A stretch of DNA of 64,000 nt from Erythrophleum ivorense (GCA_026724425.1 JAIUCV010000007.1:23201138-23265137); one strand, 5' to 3'; counted from the first letter of the stretch, positions 37,201-47,014 are shown. The notes: a model not told the origin generated them from the letters alone. Numbers and translations are program-made.

Positions 37201-37439
37201 CCCGAGTCAAACATAGCAACTACAGGAAAGCCATTCACTATCAGCGTACCTCGGATCATACTGGGGGACGCACTAGCTTCCTGCTGAGTGAGGGCGAACA
37301 CTCTACCCTGGGTCTGTGGCCTGGGAAGAGGTGCTATGTCCATCTGAGGACAGTGTCTCGCAATGTGTCCCAACTTCCCACATTTGAAGCAAGTCACCGG
37401 AGACTGTTGGAAGGATGACTGGCCCCGAGGAAGCGGCAT
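34272..37439 (-). CDS. pol: Chromovirus pol polyprotein, 3'-truncated
   Basis: 1055 codons open. Domains by residue: zinc knuckle CX2CX4HX4C at 17-30 (end of gag); aspartic protease DSGA 78-81; reverse transcriptase about 266-500 with catalytic FIDD 408-411; RNase H from about 553 with D557, E594, D619; integrase zinc finger H770, H777, C807, C810; integrase core D840, D901, E937 (D-D-35-E). The order protease-RT-RNase H-integrase is that of Ty3/gypsy, and the closest relatives seen here are Tekay/Del-like. The frame loses homology after residue 1049: a 6-residue unrelated tail replaces the integrase C-terminal domain and chromodomain. The first codon is not the true start: the frame is continuous with gag upstream apart from one TAG. 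All catalytic residues are present, but the element lacks its 3' end, so it cannot move by itself. Confidence 0.95.
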   Translation of the reverse strand: MPLPRGQSSFQQSPVTCFKCGKLGHIARHCPQMDIAPLPRPQTQGRVFALTQQEASASPSMIRGTLIVNGFPVVAMFDSGASHSFISYDCVRRLGLTVSVLPFDLFVTIPTGGPVITPHTCLNVTVQFNHCHTTIDLICMPFHDIDMIVGMNWLAANNAVLDCEHRTISLPACGTIPRVGAELSFMTTTQAERHLECGCQGFLVFFSIRVEVEEGIEEIPIVREFPEVFPKEFDFSGLPPERELEFPIDIVPGAGPVSKAPYRMAPTELAELKRQIEELLEKGFIRPSVSPWGAPVLFVRKKDGSLRLCIDYRELNKVTIKNKYPLPRIDDLLDQLAGASVFSKIDLRSGYHQLRVRIEDVSKTAFRTRYGHYEFLVMPFGLTNAPAVFMDYMNRVFRPYLDQFVVVFIDDILVYSRSFEEHERHLRLVLETLREKRLYAKLSKCEFWLTEVRFLGHVISRDGVAVDPHKVEAVLQWDRPRTITEVRSFLGLAGYYRRFIQGFSPMALPLTRLTRKETPFVWDDSCERSFQELKLRLTTAPILIIPDPSEPFVVYCDASGKGLGCVLMQQGRVVAYTSRQLRPHEESYPTHDLELAAVVFALKIWRHYLYGATIEIYSDHKSLKYLFDQKELNMRQRRWMEFLKDYDYVLKYHPGKANVVADALSRKSIHVAHMMIREQELLEKFRNLNLSCQVVPGRLYLSETRIENVLRTQILDAQREDEFLKRIRSEISHGKTSDFKVSEDDMIVYRDRICVPSRNELREGILEEAHKSKYTIHPGATKMYQDLKRIFWWPGMKSEVTAYVARCLVCQRVKIEHQRPAGLLQPLDIPEWKWDSIAMDFVMGLPRTSSGHDAIWVVVDRLTKSAHFLAIKATYALERLAQLYIREIVRLHGVPNSIVSDRDPRFTSNFWRSLQHALGTRLRFSTAYHPQTDGQTERTIQTLEDMLRACVLEMKGNWDVYLPLAEFAYNNSYHSSIQIAPYEALYGRKCRSPLCWVELGERNIIGPEIVDQTTRQIELIRKRLLTAQSRQKSYADKRRRPLEFEIGDQANHKVN

Positions 37440-37451
37440 CGGCTTACCCCG

Positions 37452-38480
37452 CTATGGCCTTCGGTTCCATGGCCCCTTGCCTCTCTTCTTGGCACTGGGT
37501 GTCACACTAGAACCCTCTTCCGGTCTCAGCCTTTTCACTTCTGAAACCTCCTTCTGACTAGCTATGGCCGTCACAGGCATAATGATCCGCAGGTTAGTCT
37601 CAATCACCCTGCTGACCTCCACAATGGTATTAAACTTCCTGATCCGTTGTGGGGTAACTCTGTCGCTAATCAGAGGTTTCAATCCGGTCTCGAACTGCTC
37701 ACATCTCCAGGGTTCATCATCATACCTCTGGAGGTAAGAGGAATACCGAGACAACTCCATGAACTTAGCCACATACTGGTCCACCGTCATCTCATCCGTC
37801 TGTCTCAAACTCATAAACTCCATCTCTTTCTTCTTCCTCACCGAACTAGGGAAATATTTCTCATAAAACTCAACCAAGAAACTTTCCCAATTTATCGGTA
37901 TCTCCTTGGTCTCCATTAAAGGTTGCGTGCTACACCACCATCTATCAGCTTCCTTTTTCAACATAAACATGGCTAGCTGAGCTTTCTGCTCGGTAGTACA
38001 ACTCATTACCGAGAAGATTTTCTCTAGCTCTCTCACCCAAGCCTCCGCCTTATCCGCATCCAACTCCCCGTCAAACGTGGGTGGATTATTTTGCCTAAAC
38101 TGCTTCAACAGTTTCTGGATAGGCGTCTGGGTATGAGTTACTACATGCTCTTGGGGATGTGCAGGTGGGTTGCCAGATGTAGATGGCTGAGGTATAGGGG
38201 CTTCCCTCCTGGCTTCCTCTTGCCTGGTCAGGGTATCTTGCAGGTGCATGATCATATCATGTTGCTGTTGGGCGAGATACCTCTGTTGTTCCAACATCTC
38301 CTCATGCTGGCCCATCATGGCTTCAAACCGATCTAATCTCTCCATGATGGTTCGCAGAGGATCCTCAGGCCCAACTGGAACCTCTGGCTCAACTCTCTGA
38401 GCCCTGGGTGGTCTGCCTCTACCCCTGCCCCGTCTAGTCTCAACCATATCTGAAAAGAAGTAGCAATCCTCAGTCCACAA
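37452..38480 (-). CDS. gag: Chromovirus gag (capsid), ending at an in-frame TAG
   Basis: 342 codons. The likely true start is Met12 (38447), giving MVETRRGRGRG, a basic start typical of this lineage; the 11 codons before it read into the leader. Residues about 42-92 are a Gln/Glu-rich predicted coiled coil. Residues about 128-260 form the retrotransposon gag domain, with FRQNNPPTF and KAEAWVRELEKIF. A single TAG (37452-37454) separates it from the zinc knuckle and pol, which follow in the same frame after 4 codons. Because the stop lies before the zinc knuckle rather than after it, a C-to-T change in a CAG codon explains it better than programmed readthrough. Gag shells package the RNA in the cytoplasm. 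Confidence 0.92.
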   Translation of the reverse strand: MWTEDCYFFSDMVETRRGRGRGRPPRAQRVEPEVPVGPEDPLRTIMERLDRFEAMMGQHEEMLEQQRYLAQQQHDMIMHLQDTLTRQEEARREAPIPQPSTSGNPPAHPQEHVVTHTQTPIQKLLKQFRQNNPPTFDGELDADKAEAWVRELEKIFSVMSCTTEQKAQLAMFMLKKEADRWWCSTQPLMETKEIPINWESFLVEFYEKYFPSSVRKKKEMEFMSLRQTDEMTVDQYVAKFMELSRYSSYLQRYDDEPWRCEQFETGLKPLISDRVTPQRIRKFNTIVEVSRVIETNLRIIMPVTAIASQKEVSEVKRLRPEEGSSVTPSAKKRGKGPWNRRP

Positions 38481-38598
38481 TCATAGCACAAACACATATA
38501 TGCATATGAATGTTACCACTTCCATGGCAATTTACACCAAACACAAGCAATTCAATCATTCAAGAGCCCAACATCGAGCAAAAGTGCCTGAACCTTTA

Positions 38599-38610
38599 CT
38601 CTGATACCAA
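38599..38610 (-). other. Primer binding site, initiator tRNA-Met
   Basis: The minus strand reads TGGTATCAGAGT, 11 of 12 matching the complement of the plant initiator tRNA-Met 3' end. It lies 4 nt inside the LTR end (TTACA-TTTT-TGGTATC). It primes minus-strand DNA synthesis and marks the 38615-41367 LTR as the 5' LTR. Confidence 0.92.
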
Positions 38611-40041
38611 AAATGTAACACCTTACTGACTTCATTCCAATTAACCTCCTTAAAACTTGATTCCATGTGATTTCCCCGGAAAATGTCCGAAACCGTGGTA
38701 TTTCACTACTTAAAGTCGGGGTTTAACCGGTCATATTTTGCCCCGTGGGTCCTGTGAACCCATCATTCACATTCTCTACTCAAATACCATTTATACAACT
38801 TGTACATAGTCTCTAACAACTCACAAACCACGGGTAAGAAGCCAAAAACTCAAAAATACAATTTCTCAATCGGGCCCATAAATCATATTTCTGGCTCCAA
38901 CTTTGAAAAATCACAACTAATCCTAGAAAAATGGGAATCAAGCAAATCATAGCTCTTTGGAAAGCTTGGGATGTTAACTTCACACTAAAAATAACTCCCA
39001 GCCTCAATCTCAACGTTTAGACCCTCATTGACATCGAAAAAGGAACAGATGTCCGGCTGTCCCTGACACTGACGCAGTTTACTGTCATGAACTTCGGAAA
39101 TTCGTAATTAAATTCACAAAAATCCAATCAGGGCAAACTATACCAATTTGGAAAGCTACTGATGTTAACTAGAGGAGAAAAATAAGTCCAGATCAGTTCA
39201 GGAGTTCTAAGACCTCGAAACCCGATAAAACAGTAACGAAGGTCAGAAACTTCCCTGATGCTGATACAGAACTTCAGTAAATCGTTTCTCTCTCTACAGA
39301 CCTCCAATTAAGGTTCTTCCAGTTGGTATAGGTCACTGTGGATATATAGTTTATTCTCCTAAAGTTTCATAACATTTGGACATCGTTTGGTCTATGAGCG
39401 GCATGGTTTCATTTTCGGACTCAATGAACAGTACCATGACCAAAACATTGCAAATTCCCAATTTCGACAATTCACCGAATATTCTCTAGACCTCCGAATA
39501 TTACCCACTCTAGCTTCTCAAGAAGCTCTCAATAGACTCTAGAGGCATGCCAAATTTCATACCAAGAAGAGCTCATCCGGTCATACTTTGACGGAGCTCA
39601 CCCAAATGGCAATTTTAGCACCACATGGGGTTCAAAACGGGTCTAAATGACCTCCCACATGCTTTAACCCCTATTGGGCAGATTTTAAAGTACCAACATA
39701 GCATATATGAATTATCTAAGTAATCCAAATCATCATACATTCCAAATTCACTATGCTATGGAATCAAATGTACCAAGTCATGCGAGCCTCAAATGGCCAA
39801 CTTTATACATTCTCATTACTTTAACCCTTTACACTATCCATACATCATTGGTACATACATTTACATATGATCATATAGTTACAACTCAAAAATAAGAGGT
39901 GCATCTTCATTTTGGCACCTTATACATCAAAATGACCAAAAGAAACTACACATTCTTCTAACTATGCTCTTCTAAGCTCCATGAGGTGTGCTCGACTCTC
40001 CTTGAACACCACCTGGATAATAGGATGGGAGGGGAAGGGGG

Positions 40042-40061
40042 TGAGATTCGGGAGAATCTCA
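40042..40061 (-). promoter_or_regulatory. Conserved LTR hairpin
   Basis: TGAGATTCGGGAGAATCTCA, an 8-bp stem with a 4-nt loop, beside GGGAGGGGAAGGGGG. Same site as 4095-4113 and 29394-29412, here with a different loop but an unbroken stem. Confidence 0.5.
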
Positions 40062-40170
40062 ATAGCTCATACTCATTCATGATGCAATCAAGGCATATAC
40101 TAGTCAAGCATGCATATAAGTCACAACAACACCACACATGCCATGAGATATCAAACAAATGCCAAGAATA

Positions 40171-40296
40171 GGCTCTAGGGACTTTTGCTCTAGCCTCACC
40201 CGAGCTTTAGGACTTTTGGATCGGCCTCACCCTTGGTTTAGGGACTTTTGGCTCCTCCTCACCAGTCTCAAGGGACTCTCGGCACCACCTCACCCG
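40171..40296 (-). repeat. ~31-bp minisatellite of LTR A (four units)
   Basis: Four units of GGACTTTTGGC...CTCACC type, homologous to the six-unit array at 29540-29722. The last unit has GGACTCTCGG. Confidence 0.7.
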
Positions 40297-41028
40297 AGCA
40301 ATTTCCACAAATCACATTCTAAGCATATTGGTACCGATGCATCAAGGCAAAATCAAAAGCATATCTCATCATACAAGCACATACACAACATACAATGACT
40401 ATTACACAACCAAGAATGCAACAAGAACAGAGCAGAGAGCTACCTTCTCAGATTACACGCCCTTCCCTTTCAATTTCTCCTCTCCCTCCTTGATTTCACA
40501 CTCACAACAAGGTGGAGTTTCTTCCTTTGAGCCTAGGCATAACAAGAGCATCAAGTCATTCTCTCATAGCTTCAATGACTCTCACAAAGCTAAAAGAGAC
40601 TCTTCATCAAATTAAACCCTCATTACCCTCACAGATCTAGGGATTCTCTCTCTAGAACCCTACTCACTTTCCTTCCCCTCTCAAGCTCTCCAAGAAGAAA
40701 GCAAGGAAGAAGAATTGAGGATAAATGAGTTCTACCCTCCTTCTAGAGTAGTTTTCCTACTTCCCTCTTCTGAACCTAACCTAACTCAGCTTCTAAAACC
40801 GTAGAAAGAGAAAGCAAAAGGAGGAGACAACATGCTAAGGAGAAAAGCTAGGGAAATCTACAAATTACTCACCTCTTTGCTTGATCTCCTTGCTTCTTGG
40901 CCTCTCTCTCTCTCTCCACCGCTCTCTTCTCTCTCTTTGGTCGAAGCTCAGGTCGGTTCTAAGAGAAAGGAAAAGTTTAGACTCTTTTAAAAGTCAAATC
41001 TCTCTTTTTACGCTTTTTCTGGACCGCT

Positions 41029-41272
41029 CTCGCTATAGCGAGTCATCATCCTCGCTACGGCGAGCTCGTGCAAGTTCCAGACTTTTGCCTTCGCTATGGC
41101 GTCGCTACGGCGAGCTCGGCCTGTTCCAGACCTCTGCCTTCGCTATAGCGCCGCTATGGCGAGCAACTCCCTGGTTTCTGTATGGAATGTCGCACTCGCT
41201 ACAGCTAGGAACATCTTAGCTATTGCGAGGAGGCATTCTCGCTATGGCGACTCCATTTCTCGCTATGGCGAG
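41029..41272 (-). repeat. Cluster of CTCGCTATAGCGAG palindromes in the LTR
   Basis: About ten copies of a 10-14 bp word around CTCGCTATAGCGAG, which is a perfect palindrome (41029-41042). Close variants occur at 41051-41064, 41091-41100, 41103-41114, 41141-41150, 41151-41164, 41195-41208, 41216-41229, 41238-41251 and 41259-41272. They sit 95-340 bp from the LTR 5' terminus, so upstream of the expected promoter. The block is GC- and CpG-rich in an AT-rich setting. Other family A LTRs here lack it. Confidence 0.85.
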
Positions 41273-41372
41273 AAGACTTAGACAATTTTCAGCCTTCGAA
41301 AATTTCCCAGCTCCCTCTATTCTCATTTTTCTCTCATTCCTTATCTTTTCTTTTTCTGGATGTTACAACAAC

Positions 41373-42209
41373 CTTAGAGAAGCTTGAATCTATGGATCAG
41401 AATTAAAATTTTGGCTAAGCTTCCTATTTTCTTTTCTCTCTTTCTACATTGATTTTTGTTCTTGAACTTGTTTGGTTAAACTTGTAATTGATTGGAATTA
41501 ATGTAGTTTATGATTAGTAGCTGGTTAGATACTAATTAGGGGAGCAATTGATGTTTAATTGGTTAATTGTAGTGTTGGATTTTCATTTTTCTACCATTTT
41601 TCAAGTGTGCAATTAAGGTGTTTGATGAAATGCTTGTGAGAATTAGTGTGCTTAATTGTCTAATTTGAGAATTCATTAGAGCTTAATTGGTTAATTGAAT
41701 CTCCTAAGATGTTAATTCAGAGGCTAATTGATCAATTAATCATTCAATTTAAGTGTTCATAGATCTTAATCACAAGAATTAGTAATTTAATGATAATTGA
41801 AGTCTCAATTAACATCAACTTGCTAAGTTCTTGATTTTTGCGTGGTAACTCAAGATACATTGTCGTGAACACAATTAGGGACTCTTAGACTAGAATTAAT
41901 TATAATTGGATTAGGATAAGGATAGTGGATATCAAGGGATGAATCCAAAGCTAGTCACAAGTCTATCATTCAACCATAATTCATACAATTAGGTAGAGTT
42001 TAGAAACTTTATTTCGATTTCATTTTATTTAGTTTAATTAGATAAAAAAAAACACCCTTAAATTAGGTAGTTCTAGAGTCTTTTAACACTTAGAAAATCC
42101 AATTAAATATTGAACTCCATTTCCAAGGGAGATGACCTAAGTTGTGCCACTAACTATCAATTTAATTCAACCTAATTTTATTTTGAGGGTTGCATGACAC
42201 AACCCATCA
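41373..42209 (+). repeat. 5'-truncated LTR of an Athila/Tat-like element
   Basis: An AT-rich non-coding stretch that ends ...AACCCATCA just before a tRNA-Asp-type primer site. It is therefore the 3' part of a 5' LTR in plus orientation. Its start is missing, because the chromovirus LTR abuts it at 41367. I see no second copy of this LTR in the window. Confidence 0.6.
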
Positions 42210-42214
42210 AAATT

Positions 42215-42232
42215 TGGTGCCGTTGCTGGGGA
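42215..42232 (+). other. Primer binding site, tRNA-Asp type
   Basis: TGGTGCCGTTGCTGGGGA differs by two C-to-T changes from the TGGCGCCGTTGCCGGGGA site typical of plant Athila/Tat (and Ogre) elements. It lies 5 nt after the LTR end. Confidence 0.85.
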
Positions 42233-42679
42233 ATTGAATTCTCAATTGTTTGAAAAGAATTTCTAAGTGTTTTAACTTTATTTTAGCTCTATTTTTGTTT
42301 AGTTTTTCTCCTATTTTAAGCTTGGATTTGGATCATTTCAGTGTTAAGTGTCAATTGATCCGCTTGCTAGAATTTTCGTTTAAAGTGCCTAGAAAATTCT
42401 CAAAGTTTGTTTTCCAAGGCTTTTAAGATACTTTTTCTAATTTTTTAGTATTTTCTCGAAGTTTTTAAGAATTTTTCAATTTTTCTAGATTTAATTTCTT
42501 TATTTTTTATGAGTTTGTTTTGTGTGATTAGCCTCTATTTTAGAGTGTTTTTGATTGTTAGGTAAGTCTTAGCTTCTTTGGATTTTTATTTTCTTGATTT
42601 TGAGTTAATTTTAGTTATAATTTGCTAGTGATTTTTCTTATGTTGAAAGTGATTGAACTTCTCATTTTATTGGCTTTAA
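42233..42679 (+). other. Leader of the Athila/Tat-like element
   Basis: About 450 bp of T-rich non-coding sequence between the primer site and the first ATG of the ORF. It is rich in TTTTCTA/TTTTTAG words. Nothing else recognised. Confidence 0.5.
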
Positions 42680-44163
42680 ATGGATCCATATTATTATTCT
42701 AATCAAGGTGTCTATAATTCTTATGCAAATGATGGGATCTCTAGGCAGTTGGATGAACTCAAGTCAATGCTTTAAGGCCTTCTTGAACGACAAAGACAAG
42801 AACAACGAGCCCAACAATACCAACAAGTCCAATAACTATGCTACCAACCACACCATTATTCCTGTGAAGTTCACTCCAGTTACATTAAACCATACTACCA
42901 TCCATATGAAGTTCACCCAAATTACCACCATCATTATGAGCCATACCACAATTACAATATACAAGAGCTAGAATATCATCCTTACAACTACCATGAGGGG
43001 TACATGCAACAAGAGGTCCGAAGGGAATTGACTTTGGAAGAGAGAAGGTCGCAACAAATGAAAGCTCATAATCTTCAACTCTAATGAGAAATTGATTAGT
43101 TGCATGCTCAAAATCAACAAAAGATTGACAACATTATGAAAGATTTGAGAATTCAAATGAATCAACCTACTTCAAGTGCTACTGAATTGACTGAAGAGCA
43201 AATTAGAAGGGAATGTATAAAGGAGGAAGAGTCCTATTCACTGGGTAATATCCTTCCATCCTTTAATACTTTACAATTTGTTGGGACTAATTCTAGTTTA
43301 GATGATAGCATTGTGACTACTAATGCATATAATGTTGTTGATTCTGAATTGCATGATGATGATATAGATGAGGAAATTGTCATTGAATCTCCTGATTTGG
43401 TTGATTATGGTAATTCATTAAGCAAAATTGATACAATTGTTGATGTTCATGAACCCTTGTGTACTGATGCACTTGGTATGTCTACACTTAACTGTGACCA
43501 TGGTGATGATTTCATTTTTGAGCCTGTTAATAATGAATTTATTGAGTCTAGGGTAGTAGATAAGTGTGGGGGTGACCTAACATGTGATGATCATGTTATT
43601 CCTAGTGTGAATTTGGTTGATAAGTCTGTTGATGATGCATCTTCTGAGTTTAGGGACAACATGCCTTTTGGACCATGTGATATAGTTGATTTAAATGATT
43701 CTGTTGATTGTGTGTGTGTTGAATCCGCTATATGTGATAAATACTCCCAGATTAATTCTTTCATTAAAACTAGTGAGTTTCTCACATATACTGATCAACA
43801 TGATTTCTCACTAGCTTGTGATGATATGACTGATGAAGCAGTGAAAGTAGCATGTGATAATGATATAGACAGTACCATTATTGAACAGCTTGTTGTTGAT
43901 GAATCAGACTCTAATTTGCAATGCTTATGTGATGATTTGCATACATGTCTTGTATGTGTTGAAATTAATGAGTTTTTAAGGTTTGATAAGTCTGTTGAAT
44001 CCATAGAGTCCTTTGTTTGCACTGAAACTGTTAATGAGACTGATTCTACTGATCATACTAGTATTGATGAGAGCATGCATAGTAATAGTGCTTATATTGA
44101 AAATCCTATTGATGCTTGTACTATTATTGATACTAGTGAGAGACTTAACCTTGTTGTTGATCA
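42680..44163 (+). pseudogene. Unrecognised ORF of an Athila/Tat-like element (Gln/Tyr/His-rich start, acidic Cys-containing body)
   Basis: A single reading frame of about 495 codons from ATG 42680, with no frameshift but five stops (42773, then one near codon 52 and three near codons 129-135). The last 355 codons, from 43100, are open. The first ~125 residues are rich in Gln, Tyr and His (MDPYYYSNQ start, HPNYHHHYEPYHNY). A short coiled coil follows (HAQNQQKIDNIMKDLRI). Residues ~175-490 are strongly acidic (many Asp, Ser, Val) with scattered close cysteines (CVCVESAIC, CLCDDLHTCLVC). No gag, zinc-knuckle, protease or RT motif is visible, so the element looks non-autonomous. All five stops fit C-to-T changes in Gln or Arg codons. 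The frame runs on to 44305, but past about 44163 it is LTR A sequence, so the natural C-terminus is lost. Confidence 0.6.
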
Positions 44164-44781
44164 TAGTACTAGTAATGCAGCCTTACTTGAGTTACTGTTC
44201 TATCGATTTCCATGGGTTAAAGGCCATGGCATTGGTCTAGAATTATTTTTAATCTTTATTAGACACTCACTGCTTTCTAAAATGGTATGCTTTACTGGAT
44301 TTTGATTTTTCTAGAATTACTTTTGAATTTTTGAAGTTCATATTAGTAACTTATAATAGCAAACCTAGGCAATTGGACCTTTGGTGCTATTTTATTGTCA
44401 ATCATGGTCTCGTTGATATTTTATGGTCTAGAATGATTTTTAACCTATGCTTGACATTTAGGGCTTTCCAGAAAGCAAGCATTCACTTGATTTTGATTTT
44501 TTAAAAAATTAATTATGATTTTTCAAAGTTGAGGTCAGAAATTTGCCCTTATAACTCGAGAGCAAACCATTGATTTTACAGAATATGATAAAAAATCCAA
44601 GACTCTTGGGTTGTTTTTTGATGTGTATGACTTGCACGAGTTTGTTATAGATGAAAAATGATATGGATGAGTTCATATAGTCCATAAAGTGTGAAATAAA
44701 AATTTTGGGCCTTATGTAACACAATTCAATTTCATTATTTATGTACTATTTTCATGTAAGTGATGGAAGTTAGGCATTGCA
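44164..44781 (+). repeat. Family A LTR, 3' part (plus orientation)
   Basis: Matches 56420-56878 in order and ends with GGCATTGCA, a decayed LTR end. The boundary with the Athila-like element lies inside a stretch (44163-44179) that is nearly identical to 56422-56438, so the join may have used homology. Confidence 0.6.
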
Positions 44782-45480
44782 ATGGAATAAATAGGTTAAA
44801 TGTTTAAGGTATTATAAAAACCCCTCCAGTAAGCGATTTTAGTCGTCGGTTGACCAAAAATTTAATTGAACAATTTAGAATGATTTTAAATCTAATTTGG
44901 GTGAAACCAAAGCCATTTTATGAATTAGATGACCCAAATTTTATGATGAAAAAGACATATTTCGAAAAGGAGTTGAAATAAACCCAAACAATAAAAACTA
45001 AGACGAAGGACTAAATTGCAAAGTTAAAAAATTGTAAAAAGTAGACTTTTGGCCTCTTAAAAATGTCCTAGATCTACTCTCTCTCTTGATCAACTTATCT
45101 TTGCTCCAAAATAGATCCAAGAACTGCTCTTTAAGGCACATAAGAGGGGAGGCCAAGGAAGGAAGAAGTTTTGAAAAGTGTAAGAATTCTTTAGTTTTCC
45201 ATGTCTTCTCCTTCACTAAACTCCTTCTCCTCCTTCTCCTCTCTTCTCCTATGGGTTTAATGGTTTGTTTGGTCATATTTGATGGTTAGTCTAGTGGAGA
45301 GAAGAGAGAAATTGGAAGAGCTCTTGGGAGCATAGCAAAGTACTTTTGAAAAGCTTCCAAATAAGGTAAATTCCCATGATCTTTCTTGCTCCATCTTGCT
45401 CTTTCTTCTCTTATGTATTTTGGCTAAAATTGAGACCATATGTTAGGGGTCTTATTCTAATTGACACTTGATAGTAAGTG
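44782..45480 (+). repeat. Family A LTR, 5' part without terminus (plus orientation)
   Basis: Resembles 47330-47800: AAAACCCCTCCAGTAAG at about 44818, then purine-rich leader sequence at 45125-45330. It stops at AAGTG (45476-45480), where a minus-strand LTR begins. It may continue at 54611, since both belong to consecutive parts of a plus-strand LTR. Confidence 0.5.
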
Positions 45481-47014
45481 TGTAACACTATATTTATACA
45501 ACTCATCCCATCCCATTCTAGGCACATTTCCTTGAACTACAAAAGTTTGCTAAGGAAAACCATTAAAAACATTCAATTATTTTGCGTTATGTCATGAATA
45601 AATTTTTCATTTCATGTGCCATGGACCATATAAAGTCATCCATCTCATTCTAATATTTAAATATACAAATACAACTCAAAAGCATCTCAAGAAGTGGACA
45701 AAAACTCGAGCTAATGGAATATATACATAAAAATAGTATGTGCAGTGTCAGGTTCATGAGCCAATTTTTTGTCATGAATTTTGAAACATCATAACTAATT
45801 CTAAAAAAATCAAAATCAAGCACACTATACCATTCTAGAAATGTAGAGATGTCTAATTTATGTTAAAAATAATTCTAGACCACAACAGTGATGTCCAGAT
45901 ACCAGAAATTAATAGAACAATATCCAAGGTCACCTGTCATTACTAGTAATGTCACTGAATTTCAAAACTTTATATCTCCTTGTGCAAATGTCCAATTATG
46001 GTGATCTCAGTAGCCATGGAAAGCTTATCATGTCTAATTTATGTTTGTAAACTTTCATGAGCATTGGACACCATTTGGCAAACTGACTATATAAACAGTG
46101 CTTATACTAGAATAACAGAAAAATGGCAACTTTGAAAAATCATAATTAATTTCACAGAACTCCAAATAATCTAGTTTTTAGCTTCCCAAAAGCTTTGGAT
46201 AAGATCCATATGCATACCAAATTTTATGAGCAAATTCGTTCATTTGGTTAGATCTTGATATTGGGTTGCAAAAATGCTCTTTTAAGCTTCTTAATGGGTC
46301 TCAAGAAGGTCAAATTTGGTTCCAAGGCTCCCATGGCCACTTGAACACATAGAAAAGCACCAAAATGGTCTACTAAACATGTTTTAAAGGTGCACAAATG
46401 CAGATTTCACAAATTCACACTCTCACACCAAAGTGTACCTAAGAACACATGCCATATCTTGCTATTCAATGCTTAAAAATTGCTATATCATATATATGCA
46501 TCAAATCTCATTCATACACAATATATTCATATATTTACATATGTTCATGGGCTCATACATCATACACAATATTGGATTACATCATATTCCATTCATATGG
46601 CTACAAAATGAATAATTTCACACACTTTATTGTCAATCTCCTTCCCTTATATTTGATGGCTTCCATTCCTTGACTCACTGGGACCACCTAGTCATGTTAG
46701 ACAATAGGGGAGGAAGGAATGAGATTTTAAGAATTTCAATAGCTCTTCTCTCTTTCAACCATACATAAAGAATGCAATCTAAGACTAAAAATGCTTGCAT
46801 GGATATCATGGAATATGTAATCATTCATGGAATATTTCTAACATTCAAGAAGTCATATGAAACATATATAGGCTTGCCAAGCAAGTGGCTTAGCCTCACC
46901 CAATCTCTTTGGAGAATTTTGGACTTGTCTCACCCATTTTCTTAAAGGCTTTTAACTAAACCTTACTCTTAGGAAACTTTTAGCTTTGTTTCAACCATTC
47001 TTAGGGACTTTTGG
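45481..47014 (-). repeat. Family A LTR, 3' part (minus orientation)
   Basis: Starts with the LTR terminus TGTAACACTA and runs through the subrepeats and decayed hairpin (about 46714) into the minisatellite, where it is cut at 47014 by a plus-strand LTR. Confidence 0.65.

Larger units (their letters stand above)
38615..41367 (-). repeat. 5' LTR of the best preserved chromovirus
   Basis: Plus-strand termini are TGTAACACC (38615) and GGATGTTACA (41367), 2753 bp. It is about 0.8 kb shorter than other family A LTRs. Its 3' two thirds carry the family landmarks (subrepeats about 38890-39490, hairpin 40042-40061, minisatellite 40171-40296). The 5' ~500 bp differ from other copies and contain a cluster of palindromes (41029-41272). 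This is either a subfamily or a recombinant. The next bases are ACAAC; the matching target duplication cannot be tested because the 3' LTR is missing. Confidence 0.88.

Noticed and set aside
38599..38610. Part of a tRNA-Met gene
   Set aside because: Only the 12-nt primer complement is present, exactly 4 nt from an LTR end; no tRNA fold surrounds it.
40881..41281. Open frames across the palindrome cluster (112 and 61 codons)
   Set aside because: Openness comes from the GC-rich repeated words; no motif and not conserved in other LTRs.
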